Shown here: one piece after another, positions 21,100-31,234 of the stretch
Position numbering within the stretch: the stretch's first letter is position 1
Layout of the letters: every line of letters starts with the position of its first letter
Assembly (NCBI GenBank): GCA_019058425.1
Contig: JAHPYZ010000004.1
Span: 35,393-99,392, forward strand
Reading direction: 5' to 3'
DNA: 64,000 nucleotides
DNA from: Promethearchaeota archaeon
Lineage (GTDB): Archaea; Asgardarchaeota; Lokiarchaeia; Sigyniarchaeales; SOKP01
Program-made: the position numbers and the translations under genes
The notes under the pieces: generated by a model
Database searches by the model: none
Told to the model about the DNA's origin: nothing
Seen by the model: only the letters and a program-made list of their open reading frames with translations

Positions 21100-21365
21100 A
21101 TAAAGTTATAAGTTATAATAGATTAAACGACAAGTTACTTAATAATCTGAGAATACATTTTAGGTTTATTATAAAAAAGGTTTAAGTTAGTATTATTTGA
21201 TCATCAAGAATTTTATTCTGGAAGATTTTTCCATCATCCCAAATTTCACATGATTTTTGACATGCCCAAATATGATTATAGATTTTAAAAGCAATATAGA
21301 TTGTTAATAAATCTGTCAAAAGAACAGCAAATAATAATAAGAATAAATCAATAAATATCATTATC

Positions 21366-22796
21366 ATGGTAAATCCACTTTCTTTTCCTCTATTTAAACA
21401 ATTAATGCAGAGTTTTGGAAGAAATCTTTGTAAGGATTGTATTAAATGTGGATCTAACCGATTTGATTCAATTTTAGACTATTTATTTAAAAAGAACAAC
21501 CATATTTGTTTCAATTGTCGAACTCAAGCAAAGATCTTTAAATTTGTGATGCTTAGATGGCTGTCTTTTAATAAAACAGAAGCTCAAACCTTATATAATT
21601 TATGTTCAAATACCTCATTTCGTAAGGTATTAAAAAATATATTTAAAGGACTTGCTATATTTGGTTTAAGGATACCATTTGTTACTGGAGCACCTTTAAG
21701 TGTCGTCTGGAATTACACAAAGAAATGCAATTTAAAGTGTTCTCACTGTTTTTCAGATTCATCTTATAATCAGAAATCCAAAAATGAACTAACTACAGAT
21801 GATGCTAAGAGAGTAATTGATATTTTAGCAGCTAATGATGTTGTTACCGTGAATTTTTGTGGTGGTGAACCCTTAACACGAGAGGATTTACTGGAAATTA
21901 TGAGTTATACTCAAAATAAAGATATTTATCCCTCATTATCTACAAATGCTACATTGTTAACCAAGGATATATGTAAAAAAATATATGATACTGGAGTACG
22001 GAGTGTTTCAATAAGTTTAGATAGTCTTTCTGCGAGTAAACATGATTCATTACGAAATGTTTCAGGGGCATATGATATGGCTATTAATGGAATAAATAAT
22101 GCTGTTGAGTTTGGAAAATTTGATGAATTAATTATTAACACTACGTTAACTGATTTTAATTATGAAGAAATCCCGCAGATTTATGAGTTTGTAAAAGATT
22201 TAGGTATTACTCGATATTACGTTTCCCGAATATTACCTGTTGGGAGAGGTCAGTATTACATGGAACATGATATTAGTAAAAACAATAAGCGGATTGTCAT
22301 GAAATTCATGGCTGAAAAGTTTATAGAAAATACCACTAATAACATACCTTTGGAAGTTCTCGGAAGGGGAATGCCATACTTTAGTAAAACTTGTCATGAT
22401 TTGAGTGATGGAAATATATATCCTTTATGTGAAATATTAACTGGACATGAAGCTAAGTATCAGAGTTTATTCAATGGTGATACAGTAAATTTTATTCATC
22501 GCCTTACTAGATTTTTTAGTGGATGTGCCACAGGATTATTTTACTGTGGATTAGATTGTGATGGAAATGTTATTCCTTGTGCTCCTGCAGGTAATATAAA
22601 GTTAGGTAATATTTTGGAAAAAGGTTTGGAACATATCTGGATTCATAATCCTGATTTGAATAAGATTAGAAAACGATGGAATGTTAAAGGTAAATGTTCA
22701 ATTTGTAATATGCGAAAGCTTTGTGGAGGATGTCGTTTAACAGCTTTTGGATTAACTGGAGATTGGCTAGAAAGTGATGCAAGCTGTCCTTATTAG
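21366..22796 (+). CDS. Radical SAM/SPASM protein with N-terminal zinc-ribbon-like CxxC pairs
   Basis: CNLKCSHC rSAM motif, GGEPL, SPASM C-terminus CGLDCDGNVIPCAPAG...CSICNMRKLCGGCR...C; N-terminus CKDCIKCGSNRF...HICFNC. Confidence 0.9.
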   Translation: MVNPLSFPLFKQLMQSFGRNLCKDCIKCGSNRFDSILDYLFKKNNHICFNCRTQAKIFKFVMLRWLSFNKTEAQTLYNLCSNTSFRKVLKNIFKGLAIFGLRIPFVTGAPLSVVWNYTKKCNLKCSHCFSDSSYNQKSKNELTTDDAKRVIDILAANDVVTVNFCGGEPLTREDLLEIMSYTQNKDIYPSLSTNATLLTKDICKKIYDTGVRSVSISLDSLSASKHDSLRNVSGAYDMAINGINNAVEFGKFDELIINTTLTDFNYEEIPQIYEFVKDLGITRYYVSRILPVGRGQYYMEHDISKNNKRIVMKFMAEKFIENTTNNIPLEVLGRGMPYFSKTCHDLSDGNIYPLCEILTGHEAKYQSLFNGDTVNFIHRLTRFFSGCATGLFYCGLDCDGNVIPCAPAGNIKLGNILEKGLEHIWIHNPDLNKIRKRWNVKGKCSICNMRKLCGGCRLTAFGLTGDWLESDASCPY

Positions 22797-22820
22797 ATTT
22801 GATTAAAATATTAAAAATAA

Positions 22821-23258
22821 TTATTTTACATCGAAATTTTCTTTTACGTATTTCATCGACTCATTAACTAATTCCTTCAGAACAGGAATGCTCACATCTT
22901 CCAACTTATTGATATACAAACAAGATTTACCCGTTTTATGTTTTCCTAATTTACCGAGTAAGTCATCATATTTTTCGAAACCATCCATTATATACACTGT
23001 GAGTGATTGTTTTCTAGGGGAAAATCCCGTTGCTAACCAATCTGCTTCTCGACCGCTCTTGTATTTATAATGATAACTTCCAAATCCAATGATACTATCC
23101 CCCCACATAATAGGCTTTTCTTGAGTGATTTCTTCCATTAACTTTAATAATTCAAGACTATCCTCGCGTCTTCTTGTATTTTCGACCTTATTTAGAAACT
23201 CCCTGACATTTTTCTCATTAGGTTTAGTTTTTAGCTCTGTCATATAAAAAATAACCAT
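22821..23258 (-). CDS. DUF1801 (YdhG-like) protein
   Basis: IMWGDSIIGFGSYHYKYKSGREADWLATGFSPRKQSLTVYIMDGFEKYDDLLGKLGKHKTGKSCLYINKLEDV. Confidence 0.85.
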   Translation of the reverse strand: MVIFYMTELKTKPNEKNVREFLNKVENTRRREDSLELLKLMEEITQEKPIMWGDSIIGFGSYHYKYKSGREADWLATGFSPRKQSLTVYIMDGFEKYDDLLGKLGKHKTGKSCLYINKLEDVSIPVLKELVNESMKYVKENFDVK

Positions 23259-23368
23259 ATTAAATTACTAAAAAGTTATAATTATAATTTATAAAATCGT
23301 AATTAGAGTCGTAATTTCTCTGATCTTTAACTAATTATAAAAGGGATAATTATTTGTAAGAACATAAG

Positions 23369-23542
23369 ATGAATAAGCAAAGTAAGAAAAAGAAAACTAA
23401 GAAAAATAAGAAATCTGAAGAAAATGATGATGATGTTAAGGAATATGGTGTAGTTCTAAAGAAAGACGAGAAATATCGTCATCGCATCTATCCCCAAAAA
23501 GGGAAAGTTCCTGAGGAAGATGAAGATTATAAAATCGTTTAA
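23369..23542 (+). CDS. Small (57 aa) charged protein, below the ORF-track cutoff
   Basis: ATG...TAA: MNKQSKKKKTKKNKKSEENDDDVKEYGVVLKKDEKYRHRIYPQKGKVPEEDEDYKIV*. Confidence 0.5.
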   Translation: MNKQSKKKKTKKNKKSEENDDDVKEYGVVLKKDEKYRHRIYPQKGKVPEEDEDYKIV

Positions 23543-23589
23543 ACCTTAATAAAAAAAATAGAATTTGATGAGAATTACTATTAGTTGTC

Positions 23590-24051
23590 TTATTTCATAA
23601 AGTTTTTTAATGTAATAAGATATTCTGAGATTTTCTCATCTGCACCTTCTCTAGTAGGGCCTTCAGCTCCTTGCAATCTTACTTCAAGATATTCAGGGCA
23701 AATCTCCTCAACACATCCAACTTTTTCAAGAGTCTTTTTCATTCCTTTTATGAACATCTTTTTCCAACCTAAAGCATGAGTAGCAAAATAGGCGACTTTA
23801 GATAATGGTTTAGTTATGACACCATCTAATTTGTCGACAAAGTTTCTCATCTCCTTATCGGATGAAAATGCTAGGATTCGAACAGCAATAATCAAGCCAT
23901 AAGGTTCGTCTTTAGCTATAACTTCCGGGTTAGTATTTCTAATACTACCTACACTAACATCATATTCATCTTTCAAACCATCAGCAAGTTGTTTTGAAAT
24001 CTTCTCAGAATTTCCATGCTCAGAGTTATGAATTATCCAAATCTTTTTCAT
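23590..24051 (-). CDS. Flavodoxin-like protein
   Basis: IWIIHNSEHGNSEKISKQLADGL...GLIIAVRILAFSSDKEMRNFVDKL..KVAYFATHALGW. Confidence 0.75.
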   Translation of the reverse strand: MKKIWIIHNSEHGNSEKISKQLADGLKDEYDVSVGSIRNTNPEVIAKDEPYGLIIAVRILAFSSDKEMRNFVDKLDGVITKPLSKVAYFATHALGWKKMFIKGMKKTLEKVGCVEEICPEYLEVRLQGAEGPTREGADEKISEYLITLKNFMK

Positions 24052-24242
24052 GGTTTTAACCTCATTGTTTAATTAGATTAAAAATACATTCTATTTTATT
24101 ATATAGAAAGGAAAATTCTATATGAAACTTAAATAGACCAATCTTTCATCACAAATATTCTCCTTTTCTTTTATACTTCTCATAAAAAATATTCATAAAT
24201 AATCCAGATTTTCTTAATTTATTATCTATAATAACAAGTTTT

Positions 24243-25160
24243 TTGAAATTTACAAAAATAATATTTATTAATAGTAGAAATTTTTTTGGTTCAATAAAAA
24301 TTAAATTGGTTCAAATGGAAAAAGAAGAATTATTCCATTGTTTGAGTTGTGGTAAAAAGATTAGTACAGAAGGTAAAAATGAGAATGGTTTTTGTGCTGA
24401 ATGTGTTTTAGGCCTAAATTTCCAAATTACTGATTTAAATCATTCAGAATGTGATATATATTTACAGAAAATATTAGATTTTTTCATTTCAGATGTTAAA
24501 GTTGCTTTTTACAAAGATCCTGCTGCAAAATCGCTTATAGAAGTATTGACAAGCTATCCTGGGATAAAGGCGATTCTTTTATATCGTATCGCGCATTTTT
24601 TTTGGAAGATTGGAATGCCATTTATCCCTAGATACATGTCTGAGATGTCACGAGAGCTGACCGGCATAGAAATCCATCCTGGGGCTGAAATAGGAAGTGA
24701 TTTCTTTATAGACCATGGGACAGGCTGTGTTATTGGTGAAACTGCGGAAATTGGAAATAATGTTACTATTTTTTCGGGAGTGGTCTTAGGAGGAACTAAT
24801 ATTGCTCCTGTAAAAAGGCATCCTACCCTAGGTGATAACATCGTTATAGGTACAGGAGCAAAAATACTAGGCCCTGTAAAAATTGGAGACAATGTGAAAA
24901 TCGGAGCGAATTCTGTAGTAGTGACCGATGTACCACCAAATTCAGTAGTGGTAGGCGTACCAGGCAAAGTTGTTTCAAGAGAGGGTGGTAAAATTGATAA
25001 AATAGATTTACGTCATGGTGATTTACCAGATCCTCTCACACTTACAATAAAAACTTTAGATAATAGAATAAGAGAATTAGAGGATAGAATTCTTGACGAA
25101 AAAGAAAAGAGAAAAGATAATATTGAAATATATTATGGAGAATACGGAGAGGGGATTTAG
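24243..25160 (+). CDS. cysE: Serine O-acetyltransferase with N-terminal zinc-ribbon extension; likely start 24315
   Basis: FHCLSCGKKI...GFCAECVL fused to SRELTGIEIHPGAEIGSDFFIDHGTGCVIGETAEIGNNVTIFSGVVLGGT (hexapeptide repeats). Confidence 0.9.
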   Translation: MKFTKIIFINSRNFFGSIKIKLVQMEKEELFHCLSCGKKISTEGKNENGFCAECVLGLNFQITDLNHSECDIYLQKILDFFISDVKVAFYKDPAAKSLIEVLTSYPGIKAILLYRIAHFFWKIGMPFIPRYMSEMSRELTGIEIHPGAEIGSDFFIDHGTGCVIGETAEIGNNVTIFSGVVLGGTNIAPVKRHPTLGDNIVIGTGAKILGPVKIGDNVKIGANSVVVTDVPPNSVVVGVPGKVVSREGGKIDKIDLRHGDLPDPLTLTIKTLDNRIRELEDRILDEKEKRKDNIEIYYGEYGEGI

Positions 25161-25163
25161 AAT

Positions 25164-26090
25164 ATGGGAGCATTTAATAATGTAATAGAAACAATAGGTA
25201 AAACACCATTAGTGAAGCTAAATAGAATCGCTGAGAATATCGAGCCTTCTATTTATGCCAAATTGGAATATTTTAATCCTGGAGGTAGTGTGAAAGATAG
25301 AATTGCTATGGCAATGATTGAGAAAGCTGAGGAAGAGGGCTTGATATCTCAAGATACTATTATTGTAGAACCTACATCTGGAAATACAGGAATTGGACTA
25401 GCTTTAGTTTGTGCTGCAAAGGGATATAAATTAATTCTTACAATGCCTGATAGTATGTCAGTAGAAAGACGCCAAATTCTGAAAGCATATGGAGCAGAAA
25501 TAGAATTAACTCCCGCTTCAGGAGGTATGAAAGCTGCCATCCAAAAAGCTGAAGATTTTTCAAAAGAAAAAGGTAAGATCTTCATTCCGCAGCAGTTTAA
25601 AAACCAAGCTAATCCTGATATTCATCGAAGAACTACTGCTAAGGAAATTTTTAATGATATGGCAGGTCAAGTTGATGGATTTGTAGTAGGTGTAGGAACT
25701 GGAGGGACGATTACAGGAGTTGGTGAGATTTTAAAGGACAGAGTTGGCGCGAGATTGAAGGTTTATGCGGTAGAACCTAAGGATTCAGCTGTGTTATCTG
25801 GAGGTAACCCAGGACCTCATAAAATTCAAGGAATTGGTGCAGGCTTCATCCCAGATGTGTTGAATACAGAAATTTATGATAAAGTAATAAAAGTTGAGTA
25901 CAAAGATGCTTTAGATACAGCTAGAAAGCTAGCAAGATTGGAAGGAATTTTTGTAGGAATATCTTCAGGAGCAAATGCGTGGGCTGCATTATATGAAGCA
26001 TCAAAAGATTTTCAAAAAGGAGAAAATATAGTTGTGCTTTTACCAGATACAGGAGAAAGATACCTTACGACTGAATTATACAAACTCTAA
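25164..26090 (+). CDS. cysK: Cysteine synthase (O-acetylserine sulfhydrylase)
   Basis: [13 protein letters not shown]...[19 protein letters not shown]...[11 protein letters not shown]...[11 protein letters not shown]...GISSGAN. Confidence 0.95.
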   Translation: MGAFNNVIETIGKTPLVKLNRIAENIEPSIYAKLEYFNPGGSVKDRIAMAMIEKAEEEGLISQDTIIVEPTSGNTGIGLALVCAAKGYKLILTMPDSMSVERRQILKAYGAEIELTPASGGMKAAIQKAEDFSKEKGKIFIPQQFKNQANPDIHRRTTAKEIFNDMAGQVDGFVVGVGTGGTITGVGEILKDRVGARLKVYAVEPKDSAVLSGGNPGPHKIQGIGAGFIPDVLNTEIYDKVIKVEYKDALDTARKLARLEGIFVGISSGANAWAALYEASKDFQKGENIVVLLPDTGERYLTTELYKL

Positions 26091-26101
26091 GTTCTTTTAT
26101 C

Positions 26102-26896
26102 ATGCCAGAACTTCCAGAAGTTGAGACATTCAAACGATATTTAGATACGACATCTTTAAAGCAAGTTATTACTAAAGTTAAAATTAATGATAATAGGGTT
26201 TTGAATTCAAATGATAACTTTTTTAAAAAAAGTATTATAAACAAGCAATTTGAATCAACATCCCGCCATGGAAAGCATCTCTTTGTTTATCTTAAGCCAA
26301 AATTTCTTATTATGCATTTTGGTATGACTGGAGATTTGGAGTATTATTCTAAAAATGATGAAGAACCTAAATACAGCAAAGTTATATTTCAATTTGAGAA
26401 TGGTTTTAATCTAGCATATACTTCTCTTAGAATGTTTGGAAGACTTGAAGTAGCTGAAACTATAGAAGATTTTGTTGAAAAGAAAAAATTGGGTCCCGAT
26501 GCTTTTAAAATGAGCCTTGATGAATTTCAAGGAGCTTTAAGACATAGAACTGCGATTGCTAAAAATGCATTATTAAATCAGAGTATTATTGCAGGGATTG
26601 GAAATCTTTATTCTGATGAAATTCTGTTTCGAACAAAATTGCATCCCAAATCTAAATTAGACGATTTAGAAGAGGAAAAAGTTAAAGAGCTATTTGTGAA
26701 TATTAAAGATGTCCTACGATTCGGTATTGAGAAGGAGGGGGATCTTAGTGTTTATCCAAAAAATTTCATTATTCCTCACCGAAAAAAGGAGGAACACTGT
26801 CCAATTTGTAATAAAGAATTAAATTATCTTGACATTTCGGGAAGGCGTAGTTTTTTTTGTCCAAATTGTCAGAAGGATTCACGTCAATCCGTTTAA
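26102..26896 (+). CDS. mutM: Formamidopyrimidine-DNA glycosylase (Fpg/Nei family)
   Basis: MPELPEVETFKRYL start, HGKHLFVYL, NQSIIAGIGNLYSDEILF, C-terminal zinc finger CPIC...GRRSFFCPNCQ. Confidence 0.92.
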   Translation: MPELPEVETFKRYLDTTSLKQVITKVKINDNRVLNSNDNFFKKSIINKQFESTSRHGKHLFVYLKPKFLIMHFGMTGDLEYYSKNDEEPKYSKVIFQFENGFNLAYTSLRMFGRLEVAETIEDFVEKKKLGPDAFKMSLDEFQGALRHRTAIAKNALLNQSIIAGIGNLYSDEILFRTKLHPKSKLDDLEEEKVKELFVNIKDVLRFGIEKEGDLSVYPKNFIIPHRKKEEHCPICNKELNYLDISGRRSFFCPNCQKDSRQSV

Positions 26897-26995
26897 TTTT
26901 TCTATAGAAGCGCTAGAGGGCTTAATTTCTTCTTATTTTTTATTTAAAAATTGGTCTATATTAAATTTAATATGATTTAACTATATTCTCTTATT

Positions 26996-27493
26996 ATGGG
27001 TGTATTTGGTCATATTGGTTTGGGATTCATAATCAAGCGATTTACTCCACAAATCCCACTTTGGATACTGGTAGTAAGTACGATGTTCATTGATCTATTA
27101 GCAATGACTTTTTTCATATTTGCTCCTCTTTGGACTACTCATGGGTTATTTATGAGTTTAATCTGGTCAATTGTTGCTTTTTTTTCTACTGTATTTATCA
27201 CAAAATACCTTAATAATAAGAGAGATATAAATACCAGTATTGATATTATCAACACGAGTGTTGTAATCGGAATGCTTGTGTTCAGTCATTGGGTTATTGA
27301 TTTAATTGGATGGTCAATGACAGGTAATGGAATCCCTCTACTTTTTAATGATTCACAACTATTACTCCTTGATTTCCAAATTGATTTGATAATCGGTCTA
27401 TTAATAATGGAAATTGGTCCGATGATAGTAGGACTTGTTATTTATATTCATTATATAAGACATTTGAAAAAAAGTCAAATTAATAAAGCATAA
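26996..27493 (+). CDS. Multi-TM membrane protein (paralogue of 27522..28007)
   Basis: Four hydrophobic segments; shared GLGFIIKRFTPQIPLWIL / FSHW..DLI pattern. Confidence 0.7.
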   Translation: MGVFGHIGLGFIIKRFTPQIPLWILVVSTMFIDLLAMTFFIFAPLWTTHGLFMSLIWSIVAFFSTVFITKYLNNKRDINTSIDIINTSVVIGMLVFSHWVIDLIGWSMTGNGIPLLFNDSQLLLLDFQIDLIIGLLIMEIGPMIVGLVIYIHYIRHLKKSQINKA

Positions 27494-27521
27494 GACATGA
27501 AATTAAGCAAAAAATAATGAA

Positions 27522-28007
27522 TTGGTGAAAATGCCTGGATTAACTCATATTGGAATTGCGTTTTTATTGCAGCCATTAGTCCCAAGTATTCCAATTTGGG
27601 CTTTACTAATTGCTACAGAGTTATTGGACATTATATGTATAGTTCTAATGATTTTCGGGATTGAGCGAATGCCCACAAAAGAGAAAGCCCCCATCGCACC
27701 CTATTCCCATGGTTTATTCATGGCAGTAGTATGGACCGTAAGTGCAACGTTCCTCACGTTTATGATTAGTAATAACCTCTATATGACACTTATTATAGGG
27801 GGTTTTGTGTTTAGCCATTGGTGTCTGGATTTTATTGCATCTCCAATGACATATGCCTATCCCAATGATACAGGAAAACCCATATTATTTCAAAATTCAC
27901 GTAAAATCGGGCTTGGTTTATGGAGTTCAAAAATTGCGGTTATTATAGGAGAATATATTGTGACTCTTATAGGAGTATTAATTTATATAGTCTGGTTAAT
28001 CTTATAG
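27522..28007 (+). CDS. Multi-TM membrane protein (paralogue of 26996..27493)
   Basis: GIAFLLQPLVPSIPIWALLIATELLDII / FSHWCLDFIASPM. Confidence 0.7.
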   Translation: MVKMPGLTHIGIAFLLQPLVPSIPIWALLIATELLDIICIVLMIFGIERMPTKEKAPIAPYSHGLFMAVVWTVSATFLTFMISNNLYMTLIIGGFVFSHWCLDFIASPMTYAYPNDTGKPILFQNSRKIGLGLWSSKIAVIIGEYIVTLIGVLIYIVWLIL

Positions 28008-28098
28008 ACCTTTCATGGTATATTATTTCATTAAAGGTCAAGACGTTTTTACAAAAGAAGTTTGAATTAAACCATAAAAAAAAAAGTTACATTAAGAT

Positions 28099-28287
28099 TT
28101 ATTCTTCTCTATGATATCGAATTGACAGGATAAAGAAAATACCAGTCAGAACAGATGTTATCTTATGGATCGCATAGATTATATCATAAATTAATCCTTC
28201 AACAAGGATAGCTGCAGCTCCACCAGAAACAAGCGAAAATAGAAGTAATATTCCAACAATCATAGTCCATTTAATTTCTTTTTTCAT
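28099..28287 (-). CDS. Small two-TM membrane protein, DUF4405-like
   Basis: 62 aa, two TMs, 'AIHKITSVLTGIFFILSIRYH'; 15 bp after the EFR1-type gene. Confidence 0.5.
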   Translation of the reverse strand: MKKEIKWTMIVGILLLFSLVSGGAAAILVEGLIYDIIYAIHKITSVLTGIFFILSIRYHREE

Positions 28288-28302
28288 TATTATTTTTTCC
28301 TT

Positions 28303-29214
28303 TTATATTATTTTGGATTGTTTTATCATATCAGATATTACAACATCAGGATGATGATATCGCTCAGCATAAGACACAATATCTCCATAGATTGCCTCAT
28401 TCGGACACCAGACATAGCATGCAAAACAATTTTCGCAGTGATGCTGCCATACAGGTCTTTCATTAATCATACAAATATTATTTACAGGGCAGACTTTAGT
28501 ACAAACACCGCAACCATTGCATTTTTCATTGTATTGATAGCTTTTGTCTGATAGTGGTACAATTTCTTTAAAAGGGAGATTTGATGAGTTTGAAAGCCTT
28601 TTATACCTGTGCTTGAACAAAGGTTTTATCAGAAGAAAAAGAAATGGAGCAAATAAGACCTTGGCTAAAGTACTCCGAGTTTCAAATAAGTCTTTCCTTC
28701 TGTTGTGAATATGTTCACAAATAATTTGGAACTTTTTCTTCCAGTCGTTGAAGACCTTTTGATGTCTCTTCTGAGTTTTGGCATCTTTATTTTTTTTAGA
28801 TTCTTTATGAAATATAGACTTCTTTAATTTTTCTAAGACAGAAGGTGCATTATTATATGTTTTCACAGCAAAGCCAATTGCCAGTTTACCACCACGAGAT
28901 TTGACTATATTACTTAGATTTTCAATTGTCGAACCTGGCATACCGCTGTGCGTACAAATCGCAAATATGTATTTTGATCCAATATTTTCTAATTTATTGA
29001 GAAATATTTCAACAATTAGTGGAATTCCGCTACAACCATTTGATGCAAAATAAACAGGGAATATGATTCCCATCATTTCAGCATTGGTAGTTATAATTTC
29101 TTTATCCACTAAAGATGGTATTGATATTAGTTTTCCATTCGTCTTTTGTGCAATTTCCTTAGCAACAACCAAGGAATTTCCTGTGCCTGTAAAATAGTAA
29201 ATCTCAACAACCAT
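28303..29214 (-). CDS. EFR1-type flavodoxin-ferredoxin fusion
   Basis: YYFTGTGNSLVVAKEIA (FMN loop) plus CNGCGVCTKVCPVNNI...CENCFACYVWCPNEAI. Confidence 0.88.
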   Translation of the reverse strand: MVVEIYYFTGTGNSLVVAKEIAQKTNGKLISIPSLVDKEIITTNAEMMGIIFPVYFASNGCSGIPLIVEIFLNKLENIGSKYIFAICTHSGMPGSTIENLSNIVKSRGGKLAIGFAVKTYNNAPSVLEKLKKSIFHKESKKNKDAKTQKRHQKVFNDWKKKFQIICEHIHNRRKDLFETRSTLAKVLFAPFLFLLIKPLFKHRYKRLSNSSNLPFKEIVPLSDKSYQYNEKCNGCGVCTKVCPVNNICMINERPVWQHHCENCFACYVWCPNEAIYGDIVSYAERYHHPDVVISDMIKQSKII

Positions 29215-29227
29215 AATATTTATTACC

Positions 29228-29878
29228 TCAATCTTTAGACTCCTTTAATCCAATCATATCAAAAATGAACTTAATATGGTTGGATAGTTTATTCATTATA
29301 TCGTCAATCAAAGAATTATACTCTGTTTCATTGTAGTTAAAAAGAAAAATTTCAAATAATAGGTAAATACAATAACTAAAAAATTCCCTTGAGAGCAAAT
29401 CTGCGTCATATTCCCTAATATATCCTTGATCCATCATTTTTTGGAAAACATGACTCCAAAATGTATAAGACGGTTCAATATATTGATTCTTAAAAAAATC
29501 CAAGATTTTATCATTGTGGTATAATTCAATACACATTAGTCTCATTATCTTTCTAATAAATGGATTTTTCAATTGTTCAATCATAGGCATTGTAGCATCA
29601 TTAATTAGAGTTTGTGGGTCATATTCATCTGGTAAAATTCCTAAATTTATTTCAGCAGGAATATTAAACGCTTCAATGAGAGAAGTAATAATAGAATCCA
29701 TAATGTCTTCTTTTCCCTTATAATGACTATAAATAGAACTTTCATGTATCTTTACTAAACGGGCAATATCTCGTATAGAGACGGCATTATATCCTTTTTG
29801 TGAGAACAAATCAATAGCGACGTCCCTGATTCGTTCCTTAGTTCCTTTTTTCTTTTGCTCTTTTTCTATATTTAACAA
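29228..29878 (-). CDS. TetR family regulator
   Basis: RIRDVAIDLFSQKGYNAVSIRDIARLVKIHESSIYSHYKGKEDIMDSI. Confidence 0.9.
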   Translation of the reverse strand: MLNIEKEQKKKGTKERIRDVAIDLFSQKGYNAVSIRDIARLVKIHESSIYSHYKGKEDIMDSIITSLIEAFNIPAEINLGILPDEYDPQTLINDATMPMIEQLKNPFIRKIMRLMCIELYHNDKILDFFKNQYIEPSYTFWSHVFQKMMDQGYIREYDADLLSREFFSYCIYLLFEIFLFNYNETEYNSLIDDIMNKLSNHIKFIFDMIGLKESKD

Positions 29879-29955
29879 GTCTTCTACACTTTAGCTTAGT
29901 GATGGAAAATGATCCTGATTCTAATATGTATAAATTATTTTTGATATATAAACTT

Positions 29956-29978
29956 TACCAACAAACGTTTGTTTGGTA
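29956..29978. promoter_or_regulatory. Candidate operator of the TetR-EFR1 operon
   Basis: TACCAACAAACGTTTGTTTGGTA, core ACAAACGTTTGT perfectly palindromic, 78 bp upstream of the TetR start. Confidence 0.6.
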
Positions 29979-30062
29979 GATACAATACTAAATTCTATTA
30001 CCATTAATGTCTATCTGCTATTCAAATAGGCTATATTAGAATAAAAATGTTTAAAAAGTCAA

Positions 30063-31205
30063 TTACTTCTTGGTCTTTGCTCCACCCTTTGAGCCCTTTA
30101 AGCTTTTTGCATCAATTTTTTTTACTATTTCTATAAATTTTGGGTCAAAATCAACAGCATTTTTGTATATTCGTGAAAGGAATAAAGTCATCCAAGGAGA
30201 AGCTTCTTTTTTCTGTCCAAAGGAATAATCTTTAAAATATAGATAGACCGTTTTTGGAATAAATGCACCATCGGGTGTAAATTCTAATAAACTAACTGCG
30301 GATAATTCTCGAAATGCTTGAGTTTTTACTAGTGTGGGATAATGTCTGGCAGAGTCTAAAATAGTTCCGATATTGTACCAAAAAAATGGGGCTCTGGGTA
30401 AACGAAATTTCTTACCGTGTCCGAACATATATGGTTTCTCTTCCGATCTTTTACTCCAGCAATTCAATATTGTTATTCCTGATTCAAGTAGACCATCAGG
30501 CCATTTTTCTTGAGATATCACCCAATACCCTCTTAGTGCATCAGCAACAATCATTGGACATACATCATTGACTCTTCCAGGTCCTCGACGCTTATAATAA
30601 AGCCATGGTTCACACTTCCAACCTTTTCCTTGAGTCGTATCTTTTAATAATTCATTCATTCTTTGAAGGCCATACTGTACTCGCTTATCATTCTCTAATC
30701 CTGCTAGCAATAGTACAGATACTATAATGTTATGATCACATAATGCACTTGACCACATTGGATATTTATTCTTTGTTTTCCGATCATACGCTTCAATATA
30801 TGCAAGGAATTGTCCATTATCTTCATCTTGATGTGATAGGATTTTATCAATGGCATTTTGCATCCGTTTATCATCTTCTGGTCTTACGCCCCAATCTAAT
30901 AATAACCATAATTGATTAGGGAGATAATCTGCTTTACTGTGTGCTTTTGTAAGATCATTTTCCCAATCTGAAAGGTTGTCTAATAGAAAATTAACATTTG
31001 GATCTTTTAATACATTACTATGAGCAATTTTGACTTCTGGATGATCGAGGGGTAAATCAAATAGATCAGTCAATGTTCGATAGACTGAAAATGATTCTCC
31101 AGACTCAATAATGAATTGCCTTGGATCTTTAGGAAGTAATTTAACCCATTCTGCTTCATTATTTATTTTTTCTTGAATGTCACTTGAATCAATATCAATA
31201 TCCAT
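30063..31205 (-). CDS. Alpha/alpha-toroid (prenyltransferase/squalene-cyclase-like fold) protein
   Basis: Repeated helical blocks: LLDWGVRPEDDKRMQNAIDKILSHQDEDNGQF..., GRVNDVCPMIVADALRGYWVI.... Confidence 0.55.
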   Translation of the reverse strand: MDIDIDSSDIQEKINNEAEWVKLLPKDPRQFIIESGESFSVYRTLTDLFDLPLDHPEVKIAHSNVLKDPNVNFLLDNLSDWENDLTKAHSKADYLPNQLWLLLDWGVRPEDDKRMQNAIDKILSHQDEDNGQFLAYIEAYDRKTKNKYPMWSSALCDHNIIVSVLLLAGLENDKRVQYGLQRMNELLKDTTQGKGWKCEPWLYYKRRGPGRVNDVCPMIVADALRGYWVISQEKWPDGLLESGITILNCWSKRSEEKPYMFGHGKKFRLPRAPFFWYNIGTILDSARHYPTLVKTQAFRELSAVSLLEFTPDGAFIPKTVYLYFKDYSFGQKKEASPWMTLFLSRIYKNAVDFDPKFIEIVKKIDAKSLKGSKGGAKTKK

Positions 31206-31234
31206 ATATATTAGATCTCCTTGTTTTTATTGAA

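Noticed and set aside
21182-21367. 61-aa minus-strand membrane ORF
   Set aside because: Its start codon overlaps the divergent radical SAM start at 21366, leaving no room for either promoter; kept only as a weak peptide candidate.
24554-24967. 137-aa minus-strand ORF
   Set aside because: Lies antisense inside cysE; Pro/Thr/Ile-rich low-complexity translation is a shadow of the hexapeptide-repeat coding strand.
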